A stretch of 34,868 bases of DNA from Kiritimatiellia bacterium (GTDB lineage Bacteria; Verrucomicrobiota; Kiritimatiellia; RFP12; UBA1067). Shown here in pieces: positions 1-8,812 of the stretch. The position numbers and the translations under genes were made by a program. A model generated the notes under the pieces. It ran no database searches, was not told where the DNA came from, and saw nothing but the letters and a program-made list of their open reading frames with translations. Every line of letters begins with the position of its first letter. The first letter of the stretch is position 1. The DNA lies in assembly GCA_016284515.1 (NCBI GenBank), contig JAEEOY010000040.1, positions 1 through 34,868 on the forward strand, in the 5' to 3' direction.

Positions 1-6
1 CTTTAG

Positions 7-26
7 GGTAATGATTACCAATTACC
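7..26. promoter_or_regulatory. palindrome GGTAAT-G-ATTACC plus extra ATTACC upstream of GCL operon
   Basis: Perfect 13-bp palindrome at 7-19 and repeated ATTACC at 21-26, just upstream of the TATAAT at 47-52. Confidence 0.5.
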
Positions 27-46
27 ATATGCACCCGGGGACGGGT

Positions 47-52
47 TATAAT
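47..52 (+). promoter_or_regulatory. -10 box TATAAT of GCL operon
   Basis: Exact TATAAT, 10 nt before ATG 63. Confidence 0.6.
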
Positions 53-62
53 AGCGGCACCT

Positions 63-1454
63 ATGAGCAACCAGCCGACACTATCAGACGCGCTTCAGGC
101 GCGGTTCTTCGCTCCGCTGCGCCGAAAGCGCACGCGGCGCGTCGGCGTTGAGCTGGAGTTGCCGGTTTGGAACCTCACGCCCGATGCGGCGACTGACTTC
201 TCCGCCGTCCATGCGGCGACCGAGGATTTCCTTTCGCGCTTCCCGTTCTCGGACTATGTGCGGGACGACGAAGGCGCGGTATACCGCGCGACCGATCCCG
301 CTACCCGCGACGAGCTTTCCTTTGACTGCTCATACAACACTCTCGAGCTGTCCTTTGGCCCGGGTGAGGACCTGAACGAGACGCACCGCCGATTTGTGTC
401 CTACTATTCGGCGCTTCAGGACGCGTTCGGACATCACGGACACGCTCTTACCGGAATGGGGATCAATCCGCGCTGGCGCGTGAACCGGGAGTCCCCGATA
501 GGCAACGGACGCTACCGCATGCTTCTCCACCACCTGAAGTCGTATTCCAAGTACGGCGGATCGCCCCAGTTCCACGACCATCCCGACTTCGGGCTATTCT
601 CCTGCTCGTCGCAGACGCAGGTCGACGCCGATGAAGATACTTTGGTTCCGCTCATCAACACATTCAATCTGCTGGAGCCGTTCAAGGCGGCTCTCCTCGC
701 CAACTCCCCGTTCGGCGAGCGAAGCGAGACGCTGTGCGGACGCGACGCGCTCTGGAGCAAGAGTCTCCACGGCCTCAACCCGCACAACTGCGGAATGTAC
801 GGCGTGACCCTTCGCTCACTTGCGGACATCGAGGGATACCTCGAGTCGACAAGCGTCTACTGCGTGGAGCGGGGAGAGCGCTACATCAACTTCGCGCCAG
901 TTCCGCTGCGCGAGTATCTCGGACTCGGCACGGTTGTCGGCGAATACTGGGACGGAGCGGCGAAAGTCCACCGCCGGTGCCTCATCACGCCGTCTCCCGC
1001 CGATGTAGCCTGGCTCAGGCCCTTCAAGTTCGAGGACCTAACTCAGCGCGGCACGGTCGAGTTCAGGTCTGTCTGCGAGCAGCCCGTCCGCGAGGCGTTC
1101 GCCTCCGCCGCGTTCCACGCCGGACTCTCCGAGTGCGTCGGCGAGCTTCTCGCGCTGCTGTCCGAGGACACGGTCCTATACGGACACGGCTACGGCGCGA
1201 CGGAGCTGCGCGGGATGATGATACGCCGCGCGTGGCCGTCCTTCGTAGACCGCGCGGACCTCAAGGCGCAGCTCCACCGCATCCTCGACATCGCGGAGAG
1301 GGGCCTTGCGCTCCGCGGCTTCGGCGAGGAGCCGCTTCTCGACCCGCTGCGCGAACGCGCCGACACGCTCGCGAGCCCAGCGCGTGAGCATCTCTCCCGC
1401 CTCGAGCGCGGCGAATCGCTCGACTCGATCGCGAAAGACTACGGCAGTCTGTAG
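63..1454 (+). CDS. glutamate-cysteine ligase-like protein (GCL paralog 1)
   Basis: ORF of 463 aa with RVGVELELPVWN near the N-terminus and ..GINPRWRVNRES.., carboxylate-amine ligase-like; next gene is also GCL-like. TATAAT at 47-52. Confidence 0.7.
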   Translation: MSNQPTLSDALQARFFAPLRRKRTRRVGVELELPVWNLTPDAATDFSAVHAATEDFLSRFPFSDYVRDDEGAVYRATDPATRDELSFDCSYNTLELSFGPGEDLNETHRRFVSYYSALQDAFGHHGHALTGMGINPRWRVNRESPIGNGRYRMLLHHLKSYSKYGGSPQFHDHPDFGLFSCSSQTQVDADEDTLVPLINTFNLLEPFKAALLANSPFGERSETLCGRDALWSKSLHGLNPHNCGMYGVTLRSLADIEGYLESTSVYCVERGERYINFAPVPLREYLGLGTVVGEYWDGAAKVHRRCLITPSPADVAWLRPFKFEDLTQRGTVEFRSVCEQPVREAFASAAFHAGLSECVGELLALLSEDTVLYGHGYGATELRGMMIRRAWPSFVDRADLKAQLHRILDIAERGLALRGFGEEPLLDPLRERADTLASPAREHLSRLERGESLDSIAKDYGSL

Positions 1455-1464
1455 GAGGCCCGAC

Positions 1465-2730
1465 ATGATAGACGTCAGACTTCCAGAGTTGCGGGCGCAC
1501 GCGTTCGAGGGGAACTTCGGACTCGAGCGCGAGGCGCTGCGCGTGACGGACGAGGGACGGATGGCGCACACGCCGCATCCGTTCTCCGCCGACCATCCGC
1601 GCGTTGTCCGCGACTTCTGTGAGAACCAGACCGAGATCAACACGCGCGTCTGGCCGAGCGCGGAGGAGGCGGTGGCGGAGCTTGAGTCGCTGAACGCGGA
1701 TATACTGCGGGAGATCGCCGCTAAGAACGGAGAACTGCTGTGGCCGTTCTCGAACCCGCCGCCGCTTGAAGGGGAGGACGACGTAATCCCGGCGAAGTTC
1801 ACCGGACACCGCGCCGGGAAGTCCGCATACCGCGACTACCTCTCCTCGAAGTACGGACGCTACCTGATGACGTACTGCGGAATCCACGTCAACTTCTCCT
1901 TCGGCGAGCGTCTTCTCGCCGCGTCGGGCGCGGACAGGAATGCGCTCTATCTGCACGTCGCGTCCGAGTCCGTCGTCTGGGGCTGGATCGTCGTAGCGCT
2001 TACCGCGGCGAGTCCGCTCGTCGACGTCTCGTTCCTCTCGCGCGAGTCGGGAAGTAGGCATGTCCCCTCGGACGTTTTCACCGGCTTCGCCTCCGTGCGC
2101 TGCGGCGATCTCGGATACTGGAACCACTTTGCCCCCGTGAACGACTACTCGGGCGTAAAGGCGTACGCCGACGCGATACGCGGGTATGTGCGCCGCGAAC
2201 TCATCGCCGCGCCGAGCGAACTCTACTATCCCGTGCGCCTCAAGCCGCGTGGCGCGAACAGACTCGAGACCTTGGAGGAGGAGGGAATCGATCACCTGGA
2301 GCTGAGATGCGTCGATCTGAATCCGTTCGCCGACGGACTCGTCGATGCGCGCGACATAAGGTTCGTTCAGCTCTTTCTCCTGTGGTGCGCGGCGCGTCCG
2401 CAGGCATGTCTCACGGAGTTCGTGCAGGTCCAGGCAGTGCGCAACTTCAAGAACGCCGCGCGCTACGACCTCGACCTCGCGAACATCACGCTGCCGGACG
2501 GCACGTCCGCGTCCGTCCGCGACACGGGGCTCAGGCTGCTTGACTCGATGGGACGGTTCTTCGCGGACTTCCCGCGCGAAGAAGCGGCGGATATAATCGC
2601 GTTCGAGCGCGGAAAGCTGGAGCATCCGGAAAGCCGCTACGCGGCGCGGGTCCTTGAGCGCTTCGGAGGAACGTTTGCGGAAAAGGGGCTGGCGCTCGCC
2701 CGGAAGCTGACGGAGGACGCCAATGTGTGA
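1465..2730 (+). CDS. gshA: glutamate-cysteine ligase (GshA/GshF N-terminal type, GCL paralog 2)
   Basis: In-frame ATG at 1465 preceded by GGAGG; protein MIDVRLPELRAHAFEGNFGLEREALRVTDEGRMAHTPHPF..DFCENQTEINT matches the GshA/GshF ligase signature. Confidence 0.8.
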   Translation: MIDVRLPELRAHAFEGNFGLEREALRVTDEGRMAHTPHPFSADHPRVVRDFCENQTEINTRVWPSAEEAVAELESLNADILREIAAKNGELLWPFSNPPPLEGEDDVIPAKFTGHRAGKSAYRDYLSSKYGRYLMTYCGIHVNFSFGERLLAASGADRNALYLHVASESVVWGWIVVALTAASPLVDVSFLSRESGSRHVPSDVFTGFASVRCGDLGYWNHFAPVNDYSGVKAYADAIRGYVRRELIAAPSELYYPVRLKPRGANRLETLEEEGIDHLELRCVDLNPFADGLVDARDIRFVQLFLLWCAARPQACLTEFVQVQAVRNFKNAARYDLDLANITLPDGTSASVRDTGLRLLDSMGRFFADFPREEAADIIAFERGKLEHPESRYAARVLERFGGTFAEKGLALARKLTEDANV

Positions 2731-3499
2731 GCTTCTCGGATTTTCATCGCGTCGGCGCAGAAACGTCACGCCCCTCCTGCGGGAGTTCTTCTCGCACGCC
2801 GAGCGGCATCCGCACGGATGGGGCCTCGCGCGCTTCGTGGACGCGTCCGCCCCGCAGATCGAGAAGGAGCCGGTGAAGGCGACGGAGAGCGAGACGTTGC
2901 GGCGAATTCTCGACGAAGGCGTTGAAGCGCGGACACTTCTCGGGCACATTCGCCTCGCGACGGTCGGGACGATGGAATACGCGAACTGCCATCCGTTCTC
3001 AGAGACGGACAACTCCGGCCGTGTTTGGACGCTCGTCCACAACGGGACTATTTTCTCTGGCGGGGCGCTTAACGACTATCTCGGCGTGCAGTTCGGCGAG
3101 ACGGACTCGGAGCGCGTCCTTCTCCACTTCATTGCGCGCGTCAACCGCCGGCAGTTCAGGCTGGGGCGCCCGCTTGACGAGAAGGAGCGCTTCGACGTTC
3201 TCGCATCAGCCATCGCCGCGCTCGCGAAGGGGAACAAGCTCAATCTGCTGATATTCGACGGAGAGGTGATGTATGCGCACACAAACTTCCGAGGGGCGCT
3301 TCATTTCCTGAAGGACGAAGACTCGATCGCATTCTCCACGCAGCCGCTTTCCTACGGCGAATGGCATCCTGTCCCGTTCACAACTCTCGTCGCGGTGAAG
3401 GATGGGAGGTTCGTTCGAGAAGGCTCGCCGCACGGAAAAGAGTACATCCACAATCCCGAAGACTACCAGATGGTCTACATGAACTACTCGCGGCTGTGA
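2723..3499 (+). CDS. class II glutamine amidotransferase (YafJ/EgtC-like)
   Basis: [10 protein letters not shown]-terminal Cys2, [21 protein letters not shown] and HNGTI motifs; start overlaps the preceding stop by 8 nt. Confidence 0.85.
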   Translation: MCELLGFSSRRRRNVTPLLREFFSHAERHPHGWGLARFVDASAPQIEKEPVKATESETLRRILDEGVEARTLLGHIRLATVGTMEYANCHPFSETDNSGRVWTLVHNGTIFSGGALNDYLGVQFGETDSERVLLHFIARVNRRQFRLGRPLDEKERFDVLASAIAALAKGNKLNLLIFDGEVMYAHTNFRGALHFLKDEDSIAFSTQPLSYGEWHPVPFTTLVAVKDGRFVREGSPHGKEYIHNPEDYQMVYMNYSRL

Positions 3500-3569
3500 C
3501 GGTCGGCCATAGGCTGAGACTATGGATGAATACGGGAATTTCCTATTATCAACATGGCGGCGGATTTTA

Positions 3570-3575
3570 TATAAT
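3570..3575 (+). promoter_or_regulatory. -10 box TATAAT for pdxST
   Basis: Exact TATAAT; an upstream in-frame ATG (3574) overlaps it, so 3607 (AAGGAG Shine-Dalgarno) is the better start. Confidence 0.55.
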
Positions 3576-3606
3576 GTCAGAACAGACAACGAGAAGGAGA
3601 TTCGAA

Positions 3607-4479
3607 ATGGCAGACAGGCAGGAACTGAACCGCAACCTCGCGCAGATGCTCAAGGGCGGCGTGATAATGGACGTGACTACGCCAGAGCAGGCGAAGATCG
3701 CCGAGCAGGCGGGCGCGTGCGCCGTGATGGCGCTCGAGCGCATTCCGGCCGACATACGCGCGGCGGGAGGCGTTTCGCGCATGAGCGACCCCGCGATGAT
3801 CAAGGGCATACAGGCGGCGGTGTCGATTCCGGTGATGGCGAAGTGCCGCATCGGACACATCGCCGAGGCGCGCATCCTAGAGGCGATCGAGATCGACTAC
3901 ATCGACGAGTCCGAGGTGCTTTCTCCCGCGGACGACGTGCGGCACATTGACAAGAACAAGTTCAACGTTCCCTTCGTCTGCGGCGCGCGCGACCTCGGCG
4001 AGGCGCTCAGGCGCATCGGTGAGGGCGCGACGATGATCCGCACGAAGGGCGAGCCCGGTACTGGCGACGTCGTCCAGGCCGTGAGGCACATGCGCAAGAT
4101 GCAGAGCGAAATTCGCCGCGTCGTGTCGCTCCGCGAGGACGAGCTCTATGAGGCGGCGAAGGAACTCGCCGCGCCGCTCGACCTGGTGAAGTATGTGCAC
4201 GAGAATGGCAAGCTCCCCGTCGTGAACTTCGCGGCTGGCGGAGTCGCGACGCCCGCTGACGCCGCGCTCATGATGGAGCTTGGCGCGGAGGGCGTTTTCG
4301 TCGGCTCGGGAATCTTCAAGTCGGGCGATCCCGCGAAGCGCGCTTCCGCGATCGTGCAGGCCGTCACGAACTGGCAGGACTCGAAGCTTCTCGCGAAGCT
4401 CTCCGAGAACCTCGGCCCCGCGATGGTCGGCATCAACGCCGACGAGATCGAGACGATCATGGAAGAGCGAGGGAAGTAG
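3607..4479 (+). CDS. pdxS: pyridoxal 5'-phosphate synthase lyase subunit PdxS
   Basis: [62 protein letters not shown].., highly conserved PdxS sequence. Confidence 0.97.
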   Translation: MADRQELNRNLAQMLKGGVIMDVTTPEQAKIAEQAGACAVMALERIPADIRAAGGVSRMSDPAMIKGIQAAVSIPVMAKCRIGHIAEARILEAIEIDYIDESEVLSPADDVRHIDKNKFNVPFVCGARDLGEALRRIGEGATMIRTKGEPGTGDVVQAVRHMRKMQSEIRRVVSLREDELYEAAKELAAPLDLVKYVHENGKLPVVNFAAGGVATPADAALMMELGAEGVFVGSGIFKSGDPAKRASAIVQAVTNWQDSKLLAKLSENLGPAMVGINADEIETIMEERGK

Positions 4480-4500
4480 TCGTTAGTCGATAGTCGTTAG
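4477..4500 (+). repeat. short tandem repeat: TAGTCGTTAG direct repeat / AGTCGWT heptamers
   Basis: TAGTCGTTAG at 4477-4486 and 4491-4500; 7-nt units AGTCGTT-AGTCGAT-AGTCGTT starting in the pdxS stop codon. Confidence 0.8.
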
Positions 4501-4512
4501 TGGAAGAACTGC

Positions 4513-5067
4513 ATGAAGGTCGGTGTTCTATCTGTTCAGGGCGCGTTTGCCGAGATGGCTGCGCACTGGCGCGCGCAGGGCGCGGAGACGTTCGAGATAC
4601 GGCAGCTGTCGGACCTCGACCGCGGCATGGATCTTCTTGCGCTCCCGGGTGGCGAATCGACGGTGCAGGGGAAGCTACTGAAGGACCTAGGGCTCTTCGA
4701 TCCGCTAAAGGCGAAGATCGACGGCGGACTTCCCGTGTACGCGACATGCGCAGGGCTGATCCTCCTTGCGGAGAAAATCGACGACCCCGGGCGGCGCGAC
4801 GACACAAGACCAGAGAAGTGGTTCGGAGCACTCCCCGTCGCGGTCAGGCGCAACGCCTACGGGCGGCAGCTCGGAAGCTTCACCATGCGAGGAGACTTCG
4901 ACGGAAAGCACGACTTCCCGATGACGTTTATCCGTGCGCCGGCGATAACGGACGTGCTCTCGCCGGACGTCGAGGTGCTCTCGACGTTCGACGGCGCGCC
5001 CACCGCAGTCCGCTGGCGCAACATCACGGGCTTCACATGGCATCCGGAGCTCAACGCGATGGCCTAG
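4513..5067 (+). CDS. pdxT: pyridoxal 5'-phosphate synthase glutaminase subunit PdxT
   Basis: MKVGVLSVQGAFAEMAAHWRAQGAETFEIR..LALPGGESTVQGKLL..YATCAGLILLA; adjacent to pdxS. Confidence 0.96.
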   Translation: MKVGVLSVQGAFAEMAAHWRAQGAETFEIRQLSDLDRGMDLLALPGGESTVQGKLLKDLGLFDPLKAKIDGGLPVYATCAGLILLAEKIDDPGRRDDTRPEKWFGALPVAVRRNAYGRQLGSFTMRGDFDGKHDFPMTFIRAPAITDVLSPDVEVLSTFDGAPTAVRWRNITGFTWHPELNAMA

Positions 5068-5079
5068 GCTCAGAAATGG

Positions 5080-5085
5080 TATAAT
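5080..5085 (+). promoter_or_regulatory. extended -10 (TGG-TATAAT) of lysR-type gene, predicted leaderless transcript
   Basis: TGGTATAAT with 6 nt between box and ATG at 5092. Confidence 0.7.
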
Positions 5086-5091
5086 GTCCGC

Positions 5092-6021
5092 ATGACACTT
5101 CAGCAGCTCAAGTATGCGGACGCAGTCGCGACGTGCGGGAGCATCAGCGAGGCCGCGCGGCGCGTCTTCGTCACGCAGCCCACGCTCACCGAGTCGATAC
5201 GCGCGCTCGAGGAGGAGCTTCGCACCGCAATCTTCACCCGGTCCGCGCGCGGCATCGTCGTCACGCGCGAGGGCGAGGAGTTCCTCGCCTCGGCGCGGCA
5301 GATCCTCGACGACGCCGCGAGGATCCAGGAGAAGTACACGGGCAAGGCGGTGAGGAAGCCGCAGTTCGCCGTCTCCTGCCAGCACTACGCCTTCGCGGTC
5401 GAGGCGTTCATGGAGGTTGTTAAGGAATGCGATTCGGCTTCCTATGACTTCACGCTGCGCGAAACGGTCACAAGCGAGATCATCGACGACGTCGCGCGCC
5501 GCCGCAGCGAGATCGGCGTAATGTACCTCTCGACCCGCAACGAGCGGGTGATCTCGAAGCTGCTCAAGAAGGAAGGGCTCGGTTTCAACGGGCTTTTCGT
5601 GTCGCATCCGCATGTGTTCCTCGGTAGGCGGCATCCCCTTGCCAAGCGCAAGGGCGGCGTCACGCCCGAGGAGCTCGACGACTATCCGTTCATCTCGTTC
5701 GAACAGGGAGCCGAGAACGCGCTCTATTTCGCGGAAGAGGTGATGCCATCCATCGACCGCAAGAAGAACATCCGCGTGCGCGACCGCGCCACCATGACAA
5801 ACCTCATCCTCGGGCTCAACGGATTCACCGTCGCCTCTGGTGCTCTGTCCAGAGATCTCAACGGTCCCGACGTCATCGCCGTGCCGCTCAAGATGGACGA
5901 GATAATCCGAGTTGGGCTCGTGACGCAAAGCGATGTGCCACTATCGGCGGCCGGCAAGATCTTTGAAGCCGCTATCCGTCGTCGCTGCGCCGAGCGCAGC
6001 TACGACGACGCAGGACTTTAG
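5092..6021 (+). CDS. LysR family transcriptional regulator
   Basis: MTLQQLKYADAVATCGSISEAARRVFVTQPTLTESIRALEEEL.. typical LysR winged HTH plus LysR substrate-binding domain. Confidence 0.93.
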   Translation: MTLQQLKYADAVATCGSISEAARRVFVTQPTLTESIRALEEELRTAIFTRSARGIVVTREGEEFLASARQILDDAARIQEKYTGKAVRKPQFAVSCQHYAFAVEAFMEVVKECDSASYDFTLRETVTSEIIDDVARRRSEIGVMYLSTRNERVISKLLKKEGLGFNGLFVSHPHVFLGRRHPLAKRKGGVTPEELDDYPFISFEQGAENALYFAEEVMPSIDRKKNIRVRDRATMTNLILGLNGFTVASGALSRDLNGPDVIAVPLKMDEIIRVGLVTQSDVPLSAAGKIFEAAIRRRCAERSYDDAGL

Positions 6022-6049
6022 GTTCCTTCCGCTCGGCCAGCAATCGAGC

Positions 6050-6096
6050 TTACACCCGCTGGGGACGGTTTGTGGCTGGCGTTACAAATAATGTAA
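6050..6096. promoter_or_regulatory. tandem operator/UAS upstream of PII-amtB: TTACA half site (6050) and TTACA-AATAA-TGTAA (6082-6096)
   Basis: Perfect 5-bp inverted repeat with 5-nt spacer; a second TTACA exactly 32 bp upstream. Confidence 0.65.
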
Positions 6097-6127
6097 TAAT
6101 ATTCGTATTCCCCTTGTAAAATGGGGG

Positions 6128-6145
6128 TTGGCACGGTTTCTGCTA
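6128..6145 (+). promoter_or_regulatory. sigma54 -24/-12 promoter for PII-amtB
   Basis: TTGGCACG-GTTT-CTGCTA; matches YTGGCACG-N4-TTGCW with a single T->C change and correct GG/GC spacing. Confidence 0.75.
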
Positions 6146-6189
6146 ATCATGTTTCGTTGCCGCGATGGTCGTGGCACAAGAAAGGAAAC

Positions 6190-6531
6190 ATGAAACTGAT
6201 CATAGCCTACATTCAGCCCGAGAGACTGAATGCCGTCAAGCAGGCGTTGTTCGCCCGCGAGATATACAAGATGTCCGTGACAAATGCGCTAGGTTGCGGA
6301 AAGCAGGGCGGGTACCTGCACTTGTACCGTGGCGCTGTGGAGGAAGTGACGCTCCACAAGAAGATGCGACTTGCGATTGCGGTCAACGACAATTACATCG
6401 ACAAGACGATCGACGCCATAGTAGATGGGGCGCGCACTGGGGAAATCGGCGACGGAAAGATCTTCGTCCTTCCGATGGACGAGTGCGTGCGAATAAGAAC
6501 CGGGGAACGCGGCCCGTCCGCGATAGGATAA
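6190..6531 (+). CDS. PII family nitrogen regulatory protein (atypical T-loop, no Tyr51)
   Basis: [82 protein letters not shown] signatures; followed by amtB. Confidence 0.93.
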   Translation: MKLIIAYIQPERLNAVKQALFAREIYKMSVTNALGCGKQGGYLHLYRGAVEEVTLHKKMRLAIAVNDNYIDKTIDAIVDGARTGEIGDGKIFVLPMDECVRIRTGERGPSAIG

Positions 6532-6546
6532 AGGAGAGCAAATAAA

Positions 6547-7842
6547 ATGGAACCTGAAATAACCACTGCAGCAGTTCAAACCAACCTGAACGTAGTATGG
6601 ACCCTCATCGCCGGCATCCTCGTCTTCACGATGCAGGCGGGCTTCGCGCTCGTCGAGACCGGCTTCACCCGCGCCAAGAACGCGGCGAACATCATGATGA
6701 AGAACTTGATGGACTTCGCCGCGGGCTCCCTGGGATTCTACATCCTCGGAGCGGCGCTGATGTTCGGCGCGACGAAGCTTGGCGGCTGGCTCGGATGGGG
6801 GGGCTTGGGCATGCCGTCGCTTTCGACCGGCGAAGGCGTCTGGGACTGGACGTTCCTGTTCTTCCAGACGATGTTCGCCGCGACCGCCGCGACCATCGTG
6901 TCCGGCGCGGTCGCTGAGCGCATCGAGTTCAAGAGCTACCTCATCTACTCTGTGATCGTCAGCGCGATCGTGTATCCGATCAGCGGACACTGGATGTGGG
7001 GCTCGCTCGCGGGCGAGGCGTCGCAGGGCTGGATCGAGGCCCTCGGCTTCCACGACTTCGCGGGCTCGACGGTCGTCCACTCCGTCGGCGGATGGATCGC
7101 CCTCGCAGGCGCAATCGCGCTCGGTCCGCGCATCGGAAAGTACCGCCACGACGGGAAGGCGAATCCGATCCCGGGGCACAGCCTCGTCCTCGGCACGCTC
7201 GGCGTTTTCCTCCTGTGGATCGGCTGGTTCGGATTCAACCCCGGCTCCTACACCCAGGGCATCGGCTCCATCGGACGCGTCGCGATGACCACCAACCTCG
7301 CCGCGTGCGCCGGCACGATCGCCGCGCTCGTCACCGCCTGGGTGATCATGGGCAAGCCCGACCTCACCATGGCGCTGAACGGCTCGCTCGCGGGCCTCGT
7401 CGCGATCACCGCTCCGTGCGACCTCGTGACCGCCAACGCGTCGATCATCATCGGACTCGTCGCCGGCGTGCTCGTTGTCCTCTCGGTCTTCGCGCTCGAC
7501 AAGATCCACATCGACGACCCTGTCGGCGCTGTGTCGGTCCACTGCGTGAACGGCGTCTGGGGCACGCTCGCCGTCGGACTCTTCGCCGCGCCGACTGCGG
7601 CGGGCTACGGAAATGAACTCGTCGGGCTCTTCTACGGCGGCGGATTGAAGTTCCTCGGCGTGCAGCTGCTCGGCGCAGGCGCGACGGCGGTCTGGGCGTT
7701 CGGCACGGGCGCGGCGATCTTCTTCGCGCTGAAGAAGCTCGGCATCCTCCGCGTCAGCGCCAAGACCGAGCTCAAGGGCCTCGACCTGACCGAGCACGGA
7801 CAAGACGCGTACGCCTCGTTCCAGTTCTTCAGCAACACCTGA
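6547..7842 (+). CDS. amtB: ammonium transporter (Amt/MEP)
   Basis: FTMQAGFALVETGFTRAKNAANIMMKNLMDFAAGSLGFY.. and ..GGWIALAGAIALGPRIGKY.. are diagnostic Amt motifs. Confidence 0.97.
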   Translation: MEPEITTAAVQTNLNVVWTLIAGILVFTMQAGFALVETGFTRAKNAANIMMKNLMDFAAGSLGFYILGAALMFGATKLGGWLGWGGLGMPSLSTGEGVWDWTFLFFQTMFAATAATIVSGAVAERIEFKSYLIYSVIVSAIVYPISGHWMWGSLAGEASQGWIEALGFHDFAGSTVVHSVGGWIALAGAIALGPRIGKYRHDGKANPIPGHSLVLGTLGVFLLWIGWFGFNPGSYTQGIGSIGRVAMTTNLAACAGTIAALVTAWVIMGKPDLTMALNGSLAGLVAITAPCDLVTANASIIIGLVAGVLVVLSVFALDKIHIDDPVGAVSVHCVNGVWGTLAVGLFAAPTAAGYGNELVGLFYGGGLKFLGVQLLGAGATAVWAFGTGAAIFFALKKLGILRVSAKTELKGLDLTEHGQDAYASFQFFSNT

Positions 7843-7910
7843 TTAAGCAACTGGGTGTCACCAAGAATTCAGAAATCCAAATACAACATCGTAAAAAAGG
7901 AATCATAAAA

Positions 7911-8726
7911 ATGAAAGCAACCATAGCAATCCTGGCCGTCGCCGCGTCCTTCGCGGCGGCGGCGGAAGAAGCGGCGGCGGAAGAAGCCAGCGAACCGGCC
8001 ACTGCCTCTCCCGGGAAATTCTCCGCCGAGGTCTCCGTCGATGTGCTTAGCGACTACATCTGGCGCGGAAAGATCTGCAACGGGAATCCCGTCTGGCAGC
8101 CGAGCGCCACGCTTGCCTACGAGTACGGCGACTTCGGCAAGGTCTCCGCCAACGTCTGGGCCAGCATGGACCTAACCCACCGCCGCGGCACGATGAACGC
8201 GAGCCGGCATGCATGCGGAATCCAGGAGCTCGACTACACGCTGGCGTACGCCAACTCGTTCGGTCCCGTAGACGTCGAGATCGGGCACATCTGGTACTCG
8301 TTCCCCTACGGCAACGGACGCTCCACCGAGGAGCTCTACGGAACAGTGGCGTACAACAACCCGATCGCGACCCCGTCGCTCACGGTGTACTGGGACTATC
8401 TCGACACCGCTGGTAACGACGTCTCGGCCGTCTACGCGACGTTTGCGCTCTCGCGTGACTTTGAGCCGGTCGAGAAGCTGACGGTCACACCATCCGCCGC
8501 ACTGAGCTTCGCCGACCATGCCTACACCGGCTCGTCCGGCGGCACTGAGGCGACCGACTTGACACTCGGCGTCGCGGCGTCATACGCCGTTACGGAGTGG
8601 TTGTCGCTGGGCGCGCAGCTCAACTACACCTGGACACCCTCGCGCACTCTCCGCAACGAGGGATACATGGGCGAAGGCGAGCACCAGATCGTCTGGGGCG
8701 GCGTAAACGCAACGCTCTCGTTCTAG
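7911..8726 (+). CDS. putative outer-membrane beta-barrel porin (TorF/Gcw_chp-like) downstream of amtB
   Basis: Signal peptide-like N-terminus; SAEVSVDVLSDYIWRGKICNGNPVWQPSATLAYEYGDFGKVSANVWAS; C-terminal beta strand ending in F. Confidence 0.65.
   Translation: MKATIAILAVAASFAAAAEEAAAEEASEPATASPGKFSAEVSVDVLSDYIWRGKICNGNPVWQPSATLAYEYGDFGKVSANVWASMDLTHRRGTMNASRHACGIQELDYTLAYANSFGPVDVEIGHIWYSFPYGNGRSTEELYGTVAYNNPIATPSLTVYWDYLDTAGNDVSAVYATFALSRDFEPVEKLTVTPSAALSFADHAYTGSSGGTEATDLTLGVAASYAVTEWLSLGAQLNYTWTPSRTLRNEGYMGEGEHQIVWGGVNATLSF
7956..7985 (+). repeat. two perfect tandem copies of GCGGCGGCGGAAGAA (15 bp)
   Basis: Direct read; encodes AAAEE-AAAEE after the signal peptide of the porin. Confidence 0.9.
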
Positions 8727-8743
8727 TTTAAGCGTAAATCTTG

Positions 8744-8785
8744 CCTGCGGCGCGGTTCCGTACTTGTTCCCGCGCCGCAGGTTTT
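8744..8785 (+). terminator. rho-independent terminator after the porin gene
   Basis: CCTGCGGCGCGG (8744-8755) / CCGCGCCGCAGG (8770-8781), perfect 12-bp stem followed by TTTT. Confidence 0.8.
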
Positions 8786-8812
8786 GCCTCAAGAAGCCGA
8801 CGGAGCAGGAAC

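Noticed and set aside
1261-3042. 593-aa minus-strand ORF opposite the GCL genes
   Set aside because: Arg-rich shadow ORF of high-GC coding DNA; the + strand has clear enzyme families.
6121-6189. N-terminal extension of PII
   Set aside because: Would translate the -24/-12 promoter; PII proteins start at MKLIIAYI (6190).
6289-7803. 504-aa minus-strand ORF opposite PII/amtB
   Set aside because: Antisense shadow of amtB, low-complexity Asp/Glu/Arg composition, no domain.
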